Below are positions 52,543 to 61,787 of a DNA stretch of 64,000 bases, piece by piece; position 1 is the first letter of the stretch; each line of letters begins with the position of its first letter. A model generated the notes under the pieces. It was not told the DNA's origin. It searched no databases and saw only the letters and a program-made list of their open reading frames with translations. The stretch spans positions 1-64,000 of the forward strand of contig JBJHDF010000010.1 in the NCBI GenBank assembly GCA_050486405.1, read 5' to 3'. This DNA is from JBJHDF01 sp050486405 (GTDB lineage Bacteria > Pseudomonadota > Gammaproteobacteria > Pseudomonadales > Cellvibrionaceae). The translations under genes were made by a program, and so were the position numbers.

Positions 52543-53289
52543 CTAGCCGTCTTTTTGCCAGGCGGCCAGACGAGTACGCAAGCGCAAGGCAGCCTGGCTG
52601 TGTATCTGACTAACCCGGGATTCGCTGACCCCCAATATCTGGCCAATCTCCTTGAGATTCAACTCTTCGTCGTAATACAGGGCCAACACCAGGCGCTCCC
52701 GCTCCGGAAGCTTGCCGATGGCCGTCGCCAGGGCCTGCTTCAGCGTATCGCGCTGAACACTTTCCAGAGGACCGGCGAGGAAGGCATTGGCCAGTTCACC
52801 GGTATCACCGGGGTTGTCGTCGCCGAAGGTTTCCTCGTAGCTGAACAGGCGGGTGGCGGTAGCATCGTGCAGCATGGAGAAGTATTCGTTCAGATCCACA
52901 CCCAGCTCGGCTGCAACTTCCGCGTCCTGGGCGTCCCGACCGGTTCTGGCCTCTACTTCACTGATCGCCTGTGAGATACGCCGGGCATTGCGATGAATGG
53001 ATCGCGGCGCCCAGTCACCGCGACGCATTTCATCCACGATGGCGCCGCGAATGCGGATACCGGCATAGGTTTCGAAACTGGCGCCCCGAGAGGGGTCGTA
53101 CTTCTGTGCCGCTTCAAGCAACCCCAGCATACCGGCCTGAATAAGGTCATCCAACTGCACCGAAGCCGGCATTCTCGCCATGGTGTGGTAAGCAATACGC
53201 TTGACCAAGCCGGCGTAGTCCTCCACGCGGATTTTTTGGCCCTGCTGTTGCGTCTTGTCGTACATGGCCAACCTGTCAGTCATCACCAT
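52543..53289 (-). CDS. fliA: Flagellar sigma-28 factor FliA
   Basis: The 248-aa sigma factor starts at ATG 53289 (also possible at 53283). Region 2 (about 30-100; MPASVQLDDLIQAGMLGLLE, YAGIRIRGAIVDEMRRGDW), region 3 and region 4 (LPERERLVLALYYDEELNLK, VSESRVSQIHSQA) are all present. It directs late flagellar and chemotaxis genes. It follows fleN by 2 bp. Confidence 0.95.
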   Translation of the reverse strand: MVMTDRLAMYDKTQQQGQKIRVEDYAGLVKRIAYHTMARMPASVQLDDLIQAGMLGLLEAAQKYDPSRGASFETYAGIRIRGAIVDEMRRGDWAPRSIHRNARRISQAISEVEARTGRDAQDAEVAAELGVDLNEYFSMLHDATATRLFSYEETFGDDNPGDTGELANAFLAGPLESVQRDTLKQALATAIGKLPERERLVLALYYDEELNLKEIGQILGVSESRVSQIHSQAALRLRTRLAAWQKDG

Positions 53290-53291
53290 TG

Positions 53292-54110
53292 TCAGTATCC
53301 CGAGGCATTCTGCAACAGGCGCTCGACAAAAAATTCCAGTTTGCCGCTGGGCGCACTGGGCAAGGGCCACTCATCGGCCGTTTTCGCCAAGGCGCGAATG
53401 GCAACAGTGGCTTTGCAATTGGGGGCATACTCCAGCAAGGCCTGCTGCTTTTGTACCGCCTTGCGGACATTTTCGTCAAAAGGGATATTGCCCACATAGT
53501 GCAGGGTCACATCGAGGAAACGTTCGCACACGCCATTGAGCTTCTGAAACATATGCGCGCCCTCCCGGTTGCTGCGCGTCATATTGGCCACGACGCGAAA
53601 CCGCTGCAACCCGTGCTCCTTGTTGAGCACCTTGATCAGGGCGTAAGCATCCGTGACCGACGAGGGCTCGTCACAGACCACCACCAGCACTTCGTGAGAG
53701 GCCACCACAAAACTGATTACGGTATCGGAGATGCCGGCGGCGGTATCCACCACCAGCACATCGACCTGCTCATCCAGATCGCTGAAGGCGTTGATCAAGC
53801 CGGCGTGCTCGCGCGCATCCAGGCCCGCCATATGCTTGACGCCCGACGACGCCGGCACCACCTGGACACCACCGGGCCCCGGCACCAGCACTTCCCGCAG
53901 GTTTCGCTCGCCGCTCAGAACATCCGCCAGTGTGTATGTCGCCTTGAGACCCAACAAGACATCCACATTGGCCAGCCCCAGGTCGGCATCGAGCAGCACC
54001 ACGCGGCGGCGCAACTCAGCCAGGGCCACGCTCAGATTGATGGCCAGATTGCTTTTGCCGACCCCTCCCTTTCCACCAGTTACGGCAATTACCTGTACGG
54101 GTCTGGTCAT
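53292..54110 (-). CDS. fleN: Flagellar number regulator FleN (FlhG)
   Basis: The 272-aa MinD-like ATPase has Walker A VTGGKGGVGKSNLAINLS, LLDADLGLANVDVLLGL and VVDTAAGISDTV. With FlhF it restricts the number of polar flagella, in Pseudomonas through FleQ. It lies between flhF and fliA. Confidence 0.95.
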   Translation of the reverse strand: MTRPVQVIAVTGGKGGVGKSNLAINLSVALAELRRRVVLLDADLGLANVDVLLGLKATYTLADVLSGERNLREVLVPGPGGVQVVPASSGVKHMAGLDAREHAGLINAFSDLDEQVDVLVVDTAAGISDTVISFVVASHEVLVVVCDEPSSVTDAYALIKVLNKEHGLQRFRVVANMTRSNREGAHMFQKLNGVCERFLDVTLHYVGNIPFDENVRKAVQKQQALLEYAPNCKATVAIRALAKTADEWPLPSAPSGKLEFFVERLLQNASGY

Positions 54111-54183
54111 TTTCCCCCGGGCTCCTGTTTCCGCCGCCGTTTGTCGGCGATCTTCAGCTTCAGTATAGACGCCATCTGGACTT

Positions 54184-55458
54184 TCAACCGCCCAAATTGC
54201 CGGCTCTGGCGGCCCGCCCCGCCGCAGTCCCCGGCTTCAGCAGGGCCGCGGCTCGCGCCACCAGTTGATTGGGCTTGGCCAGACTGATATCCCGGGGAAT
54301 GTCCTGCCCGTCGGTGATGTAACAGATGGGCAGGCGGGACTGCGCCGCCACTGCCAGGGCACCGCCCAGGCTGGCGGTTTCATCCAGCTTGGTCAGGATG
54401 CAACCACGCAGGCGGGCGGCGCCGTAGGCGTGTACCGAGGCCTTCAGCATCTGCTCCTGACTGTTGCAACTGAGCACCAGCAGCGTCTTGATCACCGGGA
54501 AGCGGGCCAACTCGGCCAACTGGTGCTTGAGAGCGGGATCTCCGTGGCGGAAGCCGGCGGTGTCGATAAGTACCAGGGAGCAGCGACGCAGGCTGCGCAG
54601 CACTGCTGGCAAGGGATTGTCCGCATCCACCACCCGCACCGGTACCTTGAGAATTCTACCCAGAGAGCGCAACTGCTCGTGGGCGGCGATGCGGGCACTG
54701 TCGGTGGTGACCAGCGCCACCTTGTCCGCGCCGTGGCGCATCACATAGCGGGCGGCGAGCTTGCCGATAGTGGTGGTCTTGCCGGCTCCGGTTGGACCCA
54801 CCAGGGCAAAAATGCCCCCCCGATCCACCACATCATGCTTCAGGGTTGGCAACTGACGACCAAAACCGGCCAGCGCCGCGGACCAGGCGTCCGTCAGACG
54901 TTGCTTGTCACGGCACGTCTGCAGCAATGGCTCAATCATGTTGGCGGGCAGACCCAGCCGCTCCAACCGGCGGGCTATGGTGTCGGATACGGGCGTGCCG
55001 CCGAGGGGCGTCGGGCCGAAGCGCTGTTCCAGTTGCTGCTCCAGCAGCATTCGCATGTCGGCCAGTTCCGCCTGCAGAGCGGCCAGCTCCGGCGCCGCTG
55101 CCGTTCTCGGGGCTGGTTCTGTCAGGCCGTAACGCTCGGCAGCGGACTGGGTCTTCACCGTTGCGGGCTTGAGATGCTCTTTGGCGGAGTCTGCCGCATT
55201 GCGGGCAGCCATCAGACGACGATGGGCCTGTTCGATCTCCTCCGCCAGTTGCGGCCCCGTCTTGCCGTTGGGCAAGACCCCTGCCCCCGTCTCGTCGGGC
55301 GGTGACGAAAAGGCACTGTCCTGGGCCAGACTGGCCAGCAATTCGACGCCCTCGGGCGTGCGACGATTCGCCAGAATCACCGCGTCGGCACCCAGTTGCT
55401 GGCGAACCAGTTCCAGGGCGCGGCGCATATCAGCTGCTACAAATCGTTTTACCTGCAT
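54184..55458 (-). CDS. flhF: Flagellar placement GTPase FlhF
   Basis: The 424-aa SRP-type GTPase has a basic N-terminal B domain (QVKRFVAADMRRALELVRQQ), an N domain with helices and a G domain (about 205-410) with GPTGAGKTTTIGKLAARYV, TTDSARIAAHEQL, DTAGFRHGD and TKLDETASLGG. It places the flagellum at the cell pole. Confidence 0.95.
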   Translation of the reverse strand: MQVKRFVAADMRRALELVRQQLGADAVILANRRTPEGVELLASLAQDSAFSSPPDETGAGVLPNGKTGPQLAEEIEQAHRRLMAARNAADSAKEHLKPATVKTQSAAERYGLTEPAPRTAAAPELAALQAELADMRMLLEQQLEQRFGPTPLGGTPVSDTIARRLERLGLPANMIEPLLQTCRDKQRLTDAWSAALAGFGRQLPTLKHDVVDRGGIFALVGPTGAGKTTTIGKLAARYVMRHGADKVALVTTDSARIAAHEQLRSLGRILKVPVRVVDADNPLPAVLRSLRRCSLVLIDTAGFRHGDPALKHQLAELARFPVIKTLLVLSCNSQEQMLKASVHAYGAARLRGCILTKLDETASLGGALAVAAQSRLPICYITDGQDIPRDISLAKPNQLVARAAALLKPGTAAGRAARAGNLGG

Positions 55459-55485
55459 GGGACTCGCCTCCGTGGGGCTTTACAA

Positions 55486-57717
55486 TCAGGGGGTGTCGGC
55501 CCCTACTCTCGCGTCTATGGTCAACTGCTTGTTGTCGGGTATTTCGGTGTAGGCCAGCACCTGCATATCGGGCAGGCTGTGTCTGGCAAAGCGGGCCAAC
55601 ATCATTCTCAGGGGCGCCGCCACCAGCAGTACCTGGGGTTTGCCCGCCGCCTCCTGGCGCCGCGCCGCCTTGATCAGCGACTGCTGCAGACGCTCCGCCA
55701 GACCCGGCTCTATATAGGCGCTGTCGTCGACGCCGGTTTTCTGCGCCTGCTGAACCGTATTGAGCAATAACTGTTCCAGCTCCGACTCCAACACAATGAC
55801 CGGTATCTCCGGGTCCGGGCCCACTATGTTCTGGGCGATCTGGCGCGCCAGAGCCACCCGCGCCAGGGTGGTGAGCGCGACGGGATCTTGACTCTTGCCG
55901 CCGCTGGCGGCCAGAGCCTCGGCGATGGAGCGCATATCGCGAATCGGCACCTTCTCGCGCAACAGGTTCTGCAACACCTTGAGCAGCACATTCAGGCTCA
56001 GGGTATTGGGCACCAGTTCCTCCACCAGCTTTGGAGATTTTTTCGCCAGCAGGTCCAGCAGGTTCTGCACGTCCTCGTGGCCCAGCAGTTCCCAGGTGTG
56101 CTCCTGCAGGATTTTGTTCAGGTGAGTGGCGACCACGGTACTGGCATCCACCACCGTGTAGCCCAGCGTCTGGGCCTGCTCTTTCTGATCGGCGGCGATC
56201 CAAACTGCATCCAGACCAAAGGCCGGGTCCCGGGTTTTGTTGCCCTCCAACTGACCAAACACCTGTCCGGGGTTGATGGCCAGATCCCGATCCGGAAAGA
56301 CTTCCGCTTCCGCCACAGTGACACCCATCAAACTGATGCGGTAGCCGTTGGGCAGCAAGTCCAGGTTGTCGCGGATATGCACCGTGGGCACCAGAAACCC
56401 CATCTCCTGGGAGAGTTTCTTGCGCACCCCCTTGATACGCCCCAGCAGCTCGCCGCCCTGGTTCTTGTCCACCATGGGAATCAACCGGTATCCCACTTCC
56501 AGGCCGATGATGTCCACCGGTTGCACGTCGTCCCAGCCCAGCTCGGCGGTTTCCGCCGGCGGCAGCCCCGGTACTGGCGGCCTGTCTCCCTGGGAGTGCG
56601 GCGGCGCCTGGGAGGAAGGCTCCCGGGCAACGCTGGAGGACTTGCCGGCCGCTGCGGTCGCAGGAATAAAATCGCCCTCCTCCACCACCGCTTCCGGCTG
56701 CTGTTTGCGCCAGTAGATGTAGTAAGCCAGCGCGGCACAGGCCAGACCGAGGCCGAGAAACGCCACATGGGGCATGCCCGGCACCGAACCCATAACGAAC
56801 AGGGTGGCGGCGGCGATGGCCAATGCCTTGGGCGAGTCGAACATCTGGGTCATGATCTGCTGGCGCATGTCCTGGGAGGAATTCACCCGGGTGACCAGAA
56901 TCGCCGCCGAGGTGGACAACAACAGAGACGGAATCTGCGCCACCAGGCCATCGCCGATGGTCAGCAGAATATAGTTCTGCAGCGCCTGCTCCAGCTCCAG
57001 ATCGTGCTGGATCATGCCGATGCTCAGGCCGCCGATGATGTTGATCATCAGAATCAGAATGCCGGCGATGGCATCGCCGCGCACAAATTTGCTGGCACCG
57101 TCCATGGCGCCGTAGAAGTCGGCCTCACTGGCCACTTCCTTGCGCCGCTCCCGGGCTTCGTCCTGATCGATCAGACCGGCGTTCAAATCGGCGTCGATGG
57201 CCATCTGCTTGCCGGGCATGGCATCCAGGGTAAACCGGGCACTGACTTCGGAAATACGGCCGGCACCCTTGGTGACCACAACAAAGTTGATGATCATCAG
57301 AATAAGGAACACCACCAGACCCACGGCGTAGTTGCCGCCGATCACCACTTCACCAAAGGCCTGGATCACCTTGCCCGCAGCGTCGCCGCCTTCGTGGCCG
57401 TTGAGCAGCACCACCCGGGTGGAGGCGACGTTCAGCGCCAGCCGCAGCAGGGTGGCCAGCAGCAGGATGGTGGGGAATACGGCGAAGTCCAGCGGGCGCA
57501 TGGCGTAGACGCCGACCAGCAATACGACGATGGACAGGGCGATATTGAAGGAGAAGAAGGCGTCCAGCATGAAGGTGGGAACCGGCATGACCATCATGCC
57601 CAACAGCATGAGCAGCAGCAGGGGAATCCCGAGATTGCCACGGCCCACGGTCTGCAACTGCTGCAACGCGCCCTGCCCGCCGGTGTTATTGATCTGATTG
57701 AAGTTGGGTAAGGCCAT
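55486..57717 (-). CDS. flhA: Flagellar export gate protein FlhA
   Basis: The 743-aa product has eight membrane helices in the first ~350 residues, including the FHIPEP-type region (STRVVLLNGHEGGDAAGKVI, AMPGKQMAIDADLNAGLIDQ), and a cytoplasmic platform that recruits export chaperones. The linker (about 340-390) is rich in Pro/Ser/Gln. Its transcript starts at the sigma-54 promoter at 57761-57775. Confidence 0.96.
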   Translation of the reverse strand: MALPNFNQINNTGGQGALQQLQTVGRGNLGIPLLLLMLLGMMVMPVPTFMLDAFFSFNIALSIVVLLVGVYAMRPLDFAVFPTILLLATLLRLALNVASTRVVLLNGHEGGDAAGKVIQAFGEVVIGGNYAVGLVVFLILMIINFVVVTKGAGRISEVSARFTLDAMPGKQMAIDADLNAGLIDQDEARERRKEVASEADFYGAMDGASKFVRGDAIAGILILMINIIGGLSIGMIQHDLELEQALQNYILLTIGDGLVAQIPSLLLSTSAAILVTRVNSSQDMRQQIMTQMFDSPKALAIAAATLFVMGSVPGMPHVAFLGLGLACAALAYYIYWRKQQPEAVVEEGDFIPATAAAGKSSSVAREPSSQAPPHSQGDRPPVPGLPPAETAELGWDDVQPVDIIGLEVGYRLIPMVDKNQGGELLGRIKGVRKKLSQEMGFLVPTVHIRDNLDLLPNGYRISLMGVTVAEAEVFPDRDLAINPGQVFGQLEGNKTRDPAFGLDAVWIAADQKEQAQTLGYTVVDASTVVATHLNKILQEHTWELLGHEDVQNLLDLLAKKSPKLVEELVPNTLSLNVLLKVLQNLLREKVPIRDMRSIAEALAASGGKSQDPVALTTLARVALARQIAQNIVGPDPEIPVIVLESELEQLLLNTVQQAQKTGVDDSAYIEPGLAERLQQSLIKAARRQEAAGKPQVLLVAAPLRMMLARFARHSLPDMQVLAYTEIPDNKQLTIDARVGADTP

Positions 57718-57760
57718 GGTTACGGATTCTTGACGCCTGGAGTTCCTGAGGGGCTATTTC

Positions 57761-57775
57761 GCAAGAAGCGTACCA
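57761..57775 (-). promoter_or_regulatory. Sigma-54 promoter for flhA
   Basis: On the minus strand TGGTACG-CTTC-TTGC matches TGGCACG-N4-TTGCW with one change, 43 bases before the flhA ATG. In pseudomonads FleQ and RpoN drive flhA. Confidence 0.7.
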
Positions 57776-57788
57776 ATCGAGGCTACCG

Positions 57789-58922
57789 TCAATACTGCAA
57801 ATCGCGGGGAATATTCAGGTTGCGGGGGTAGGTTGGCTTGTCTCCCCTGCCCCGACGGAAATTACGCAGCTGGAATACATAGGCAAGAACCTGCGCCACC
57901 GCCATATAGAGGCCTGAGGGAATTTCCTGCTCCAGTTCCGTGGTGTAATAAATGGCCCGGGCCAAAGTCGGGGCCTCCACCACCTCGATCTTGTGCGCCC
58001 GGGCGATCTCGCGAATCTTCGACGCCACCAGATCCGCACCCTTGGCCAGCAGCACGGGTGTGGCCATATTCTCGGGATCGTACTTGAGGGCCACCGCAAA
58101 GTGAGTCGGGTTGGTGATCACCACGTCTGCGTCGGGAACCGCCGACATCATGCGGCGCTGGGAAATCTCCCGCTGCAACTGGCGGATACGGCTCTTGACC
58201 TCCGGCTTGCCATCCGTGTCCTTCATTTCGTCCTTGATTTCCTGCTTCGACATTCTCAGCTTTTTCTGGTTGTCCCAGATCTGGAAAGGCACATCGATCA
58301 GTGCAATGACAATGGTGACCGCCGCCAGGGCAATGGCCGCGTAGGCGCTCAACTGCAGCGAATGGATGATGCCCGGCACCACATCCATGTCTGACAAACG
58401 GTACATCTGCTGCTGGTAAATCCACAAAAGCAACACCGCAACACTGAGAATGATCAGCACCTTTCCCAGGGACTTGCCCAGTTCAACCAGCGCCTTGAGC
58501 GAAAACATCCGCTTGAGGCCGGAAATGGGATTCATGCGGCTCAGCTTCGGCATCATGGCCTTGCCGCTGAGCAACCAGCCACCGAGGGAAATTGGGCCAA
58601 CAATAGACGCTACCAGCAACATGCCAAATACCGGCAGCATGATCAGCACCGCCTCCATCAGGCCCGAACCCAGGTGGCTGAGCATCAGCCTGGGATCGAA
58701 CACCATCTCGCGTTCGAGTATGAAGTTCTTTTCCGTAAGTCCAATCAGCTTGCCGCCGATATGACTGCCAAACGCATAGAGACCGAGCGTGCCCGCCAGC
58801 AACACGAAGGTGGTGGTCAGATCCCGGGAGCGGGGAATCTGACCCTCCTCCCGGGCCTTTTCCAGTTTTCGGGGCGTCGGCTGTTCCGACTTCTCCTGAC
58901 TGCTGTCGTTTTCTTCGGCCAT
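57789..58922 (-). CDS. flhB: Flagellar export switch protein FlhB
   Basis: The 377-aa product starts at ATG 58922 (MAEENDSSQEKSEQPTPRKL). Four membrane helices are followed by the cytoplasmic, autocleaving NPTH motif at about residue 268 (VVITNPTHFAVALKYD), which switches substrate class. It overlaps fliR by 1 bp. Confidence 0.96.
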   Translation of the reverse strand: MAEENDSSQEKSEQPTPRKLEKAREEGQIPRSRDLTTTFVLLAGTLGLYAFGSHIGGKLIGLTEKNFILEREMVFDPRLMLSHLGSGLMEAVLIMLPVFGMLLVASIVGPISLGGWLLSGKAMMPKLSRMNPISGLKRMFSLKALVELGKSLGKVLIILSVAVLLLWIYQQQMYRLSDMDVVPGIIHSLQLSAYAAIALAAVTIVIALIDVPFQIWDNQKKLRMSKQEIKDEMKDTDGKPEVKSRIRQLQREISQRRMMSAVPDADVVITNPTHFAVALKYDPENMATPVLLAKGADLVASKIREIARAHKIEVVEAPTLARAIYYTTELEQEIPSGLYMAVAQVLAYVFQLRNFRRGRGDKPTYPRNLNIPRDLQY

Positions 58923-59704
58923 CAGCCAAGCCCCGCCAGCGCACGGAAGTACGCGAAAGCCTGTTCCGCGAAGAGATAGAAGTTGGGCAGCAGAGCTGAC
59001 AGCCCCAACCACATGAGCAACATGCCGAAAATCAGGGTGATGGGAAAGCCAACGGTGAATACGTTCATCTGGGGCGCGGAGCGATTCATAACACCAAAGG
59101 CCATATTGACTACCAGTACCGAGGTAAACAACGGCAGCGCGATAACAACGCCACCGGCGAACATCCAGGAGCCCATGCTGGCGATCATATGGAAGTCCAC
59201 GGCGGTCAGGCCGGTGCCGACCGGTACAGTGTGATAACTTTCCACCAGCATCTGCAACAGCAGCAGGTGACCGTCGACGCTCAGAAACAGCAGTGTTGAT
59301 AGCAGCAGATAAAGCTGCGACAGCACGGTGACGCTGACGCCGGTACTGGGATCGTTCATGGCGGCAAAACCCAGACCCATTTTCATGGCGATCATCTGGC
59401 CGGCCAACACAAACAGGTGCAGGAATACCTGCATGACAAAGCCCATGGCGAGACCGGTCACCACCTCCTTGACTACCAACACCATGGCGGCCAGGGACAT
59501 CAGGGGTGGATAGTCGTTATGCGGCAAGAGCGGCGCCATCAGCACGGTGATGAAAACGGCCAGGATTACCCGCAGCCGGGCGGGCACATTGCGGGCTCCG
59601 ATAATGGGTACGGCCAGCAGAAAGGCGCTTATGCGAATCATCGGCCAGACGTACTGATTGATCCAGGTCAGCAGTTGTTGCTCACTGAAGATCAGTTCAC
59701 CCAT
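58922..59704 (-). CDS. fliR: Flagellar export protein FliR
   Basis: The 260-aa protein has about six membrane helices with the family pattern PMIRISAFLLAVPIIGARNV and MGELIFSEQQLLTWINQYVW at the start. It forms the export gate with FliP and FliQ. Its ATG lies 38 bp from the fliQ stop and its stop overlaps flhB. Confidence 0.94.
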   Translation of the reverse strand: MGELIFSEQQLLTWINQYVWPMIRISAFLLAVPIIGARNVPARLRVILAVFITVLMAPLLPHNDYPPLMSLAAMVLVVKEVVTGLAMGFVMQVFLHLFVLAGQMIAMKMGLGFAAMNDPSTGVSVTVLSQLYLLLSTLLFLSVDGHLLLLQMLVESYHTVPVGTGLTAVDFHMIASMGSWMFAGGVVIALPLFTSVLVVNMAFGVMNRSAPQMNVFTVGFPITLIFGMLLMWLGLSALLPNFYLFAEQAFAYFRALAGLG

Positions 59705-59742
59705 GGCAATTCACCGAGCCCTGGCAGTGGCCATCAGATCTG

Positions 59743-60012
59743 TCACCCCACGAGAAAGGGAACGACATTAAAGAGGCGGTTGAACAGATCCATCAAGGAG
59801 GTCACGAGCCAGGGGCCAGCGATCATGATGGTGGCCAGCGTCATCAGCAGACGCGGCAGAAAGCTCAGGGTCTGCTCGTTGATCTGGGTGGCCGCCTGAA
59901 ACATACTCACCACCAGACCGACCAGCAAACTGGGACCTACAATGACCAGCACCATCATCACTGTCAGGTAAAGTGCGTCGCCGAACAGGCTCATGGCGAT
60001 TTCTGGTGTCAC
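59743..60012 (-). CDS. fliQ: Flagellar export protein FliQ
   Basis: The 89-aa protein has two membrane helices (VGPSLLVGLVVSMFQAATQI and MTLATIMIAGPWLVTSLMDL) and the conserved NEQTLSFLPRL between them. It is part of the FliPQR export gate and 13 bp after fliP. Confidence 0.95.
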   Translation of the reverse strand: MTPEIAMSLFGDALYLTVMMVLVIVGPSLLVGLVVSMFQAATQINEQTLSFLPRLLMTLATIMIAGPWLVTSLMDLFNRLFNVVPFLVG

Positions 60013-60025
60013 GTATTACTCCTCG

Positions 60026-60820
60026 TCATATGCCGAAACTGGCGGCCAGGGTGCCGATGATCATGGCCCAGCCATCCACCAGTACAAACAGCATGATCTT
60101 GAACGGCAGGGAAATGATCAGGGGAGACAGCATCATCATACCCATGGCCATAAGGACGCTGGCCACGACTATGTCGATAACCAGAAACGGAATAAAAATG
60201 ATAAAACCAATCTGGAACGCCGTTTTCAACTCGCTGGTGATAAAGGCCGGAACCAGTATGGTAAAGGGCACGTCCTGGGGCGTCTGAATACTGCCGTTGC
60301 CGGCAATGCCGGCGAACAGCGCGATATCGGATTCGCGGGTCTGCGACAGCATAAAGGCGTGAAAGGGCGCCGTGGTATTTTCCAGCGCTTGCTGTGCGGA
60401 AATCTCCTGGTTGATATAGGGCTGCAGCGCCCGCTGATTCACTTCTGAGAATACCGGTTGCATGATAAACAGGGTGAGAAACAGGGCCAGGCCGATCAAT
60501 ATCTGGTTTGAGGGCGACTGTTGCAACCCCAGCGCCTGACGCAGTATGGCAAACACGATGATGATGCGGGTAAAGGAGGTCATCATCATAAGCAATGCCG
60601 GCAGGAACGTCAGCATGGTCATGATGGCCAGAATCTGCAGGGTGACCGTGTATTCCTGCGAGCCGTCCTCGTTGGTGGTCACGGTCAACGCCGGCAGCCC
60701 GGGAATGGCGGGCAGTGCGCCGGAATCCATGCCTGACTCCGGACTGAGCGGGGTATCGACACCCGTCTGCGCCATCGCCGCTCCCGACAGCAGCAATAAC
60801 ACAAGCAGCAGCCAGCGCAT
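60026..60820 (-). CDS. fliP: Flagellar export protein FliP
   Basis: The 264-aa product starts at ATG 60820 with a signal peptide (MRWLLLVLLLLSGAAMAQ), as usual for FliP; an in-frame GTG at 60868 overlaps fliO. Four membrane helices include MMTSFTRIIIVFAILRQALG and FIIFIPFLVIDIVVASVLMA. It is the core of the export gate. Confidence 0.95.
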   Translation of the reverse strand: MRWLLLVLLLLSGAAMAQTGVDTPLSPESGMDSGALPAIPGLPALTVTTNEDGSQEYTVTLQILAIMTMLTFLPALLMMMTSFTRIIIVFAILRQALGLQQSPSNQILIGLALFLTLFIMQPVFSEVNQRALQPYINQEISAQQALENTTAPFHAFMLSQTRESDIALFAGIAGNGSIQTPQDVPFTILVPAFITSELKTAFQIGFIIFIPFLVIDIVVASVLMAMGMMMLSPLIISLPFKIMLFVLVDGWAMIIGTLAASFGI

Positions 60821-60854
60821 GGTCGTTGTCGCCAGGGAAAACCTGAATATTCCG

Positions 60855-61364
60855 TTACACCTTTTCACGGGAAGCCTTGTCGGAAACGTTTTTCTGTTGC
60901 AGCAATTGCATCAACTTGCCGCCAAAATCGGATACCCGGTCACCGCCCCTTTCCTTGGTAGCAATGACCGGCTGGGGAAAGACGTGCAGACAGTTGATCT
61001 GTGTAGCGGTGACGCCAATCAACAGTTGCTCGCCACCGACTTCCACCACCATCAGCCGCTCCCGCGTGCCCAGGGGCATGGCGGCCACAACCTGCATTGG
61101 CCCCTGACGCATAAGTCCCCCGCCATTGATTCTGCGCGCCACCCAGGCCAGCGCCATAATCAGCGCCAGGATCAGCATCAAGCCCATAAACACATTGAAC
61201 AGTTGAGCGCTGGCGTTGATGCCTGCGGGCAGAGCCCTGTCGGGGCCGGCGGACAACTCCGAAGTAGCGACTGCCACAGCCGCCTCTTCAGCTGCGCAAG
61301 GAAGCCCCACAATGAGCAGCGACAAGAGTGCCGCGAGCAGTAGTTTTCGGGCAGGGACCATCAT
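60855..61364 (-). CDS. fliO: Flagellar assembly protein FliO
   Basis: The 169-aa product starts at ATG 61364 (GAGG upstream), with alternatives at 61361 and 61391. A signal-like helix, a second membrane helix (NVFMGLMLILALIMALAWVA) and a cytoplasmic domain with MPLGTRERLMVVEVGGEQLL make FliO. It aids assembly of FliP. Confidence 0.92.
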   Translation of the reverse strand: MMVPARKLLLAALLSLLIVGLPCAAEEAAVAVATSELSAGPDRALPAGINASAQLFNVFMGLMLILALIMALAWVARRINGGGLMRQGPMQVVAAMPLGTRERLMVVEVGGEQLLIGVTATQINCLHVFPQPVIATKERGGDRVSDFGGKLMQLLQQKNVSDKASREKV

Positions 61365-61400
61365 GGCTCGCCTCGTGTGCTGGTTATTCATTTGCTCATT

Positions 61401-61787
61401 TCAGCGCAACTTTTTGATACGCTCCGAGGGGCTGATGACATCGGTCATGCGAATACCGAATTTTTCATTGACCACCACCACTTCACCGTGAGCTATCAAG
61501 GTGCCATTGACCAGCACGTCCAACGGTTCACCGGCCAGCCTATCCAGCTCGATTACCGAACCCTGGTTCAACTGCAGCAGATTGCGGATGGTGATGGAGG
61601 TACGCCCAACCTCCATCGATATGGTCACGGGAATATCCAGGATGACATCGAGCTCCGGATTATTGCCTCGCGCCTGACCGTCACCTTCCAGTTCGTTCAA
61701 CGCCATGGCGCTTGCTCCCCCACCCTTTGCACTTGCTTGTTCACTCATGGCTGCTTCCCAATCGTCATCTGCTTCTTTATCTGCCAC
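61401..61787 (-). CDS. fliN: Flagellar switch protein FliN
   Basis: The 128-aa product has a variable, acidic head (1-50) and a SpoA domain (about 50-125) with LDIPVTISMEVGRTSITIRN and GEVVVVNEKFGIRMTDVISP. It forms the C ring with FliM and FliG. The ATG overlaps the fliM end by 11 bp. Confidence 0.95.
   Translation of the reverse strand: MADKEADDDWEAAMSEQASAKGGGASAMALNELEGDGQARGNNPELDVILDIPVTISMEVGRTSITIRNLLQLNQGSVIELDRLAGEPLDVLVNGTLIAHGEVVVVNEKFGIRMTDVISPSERIKKLR

Noticed and set aside
55888..57711. Plus-strand frame of 607 codons
   Set aside because: It is antisense to flhA and low in complexity (His/Gln/Gly).
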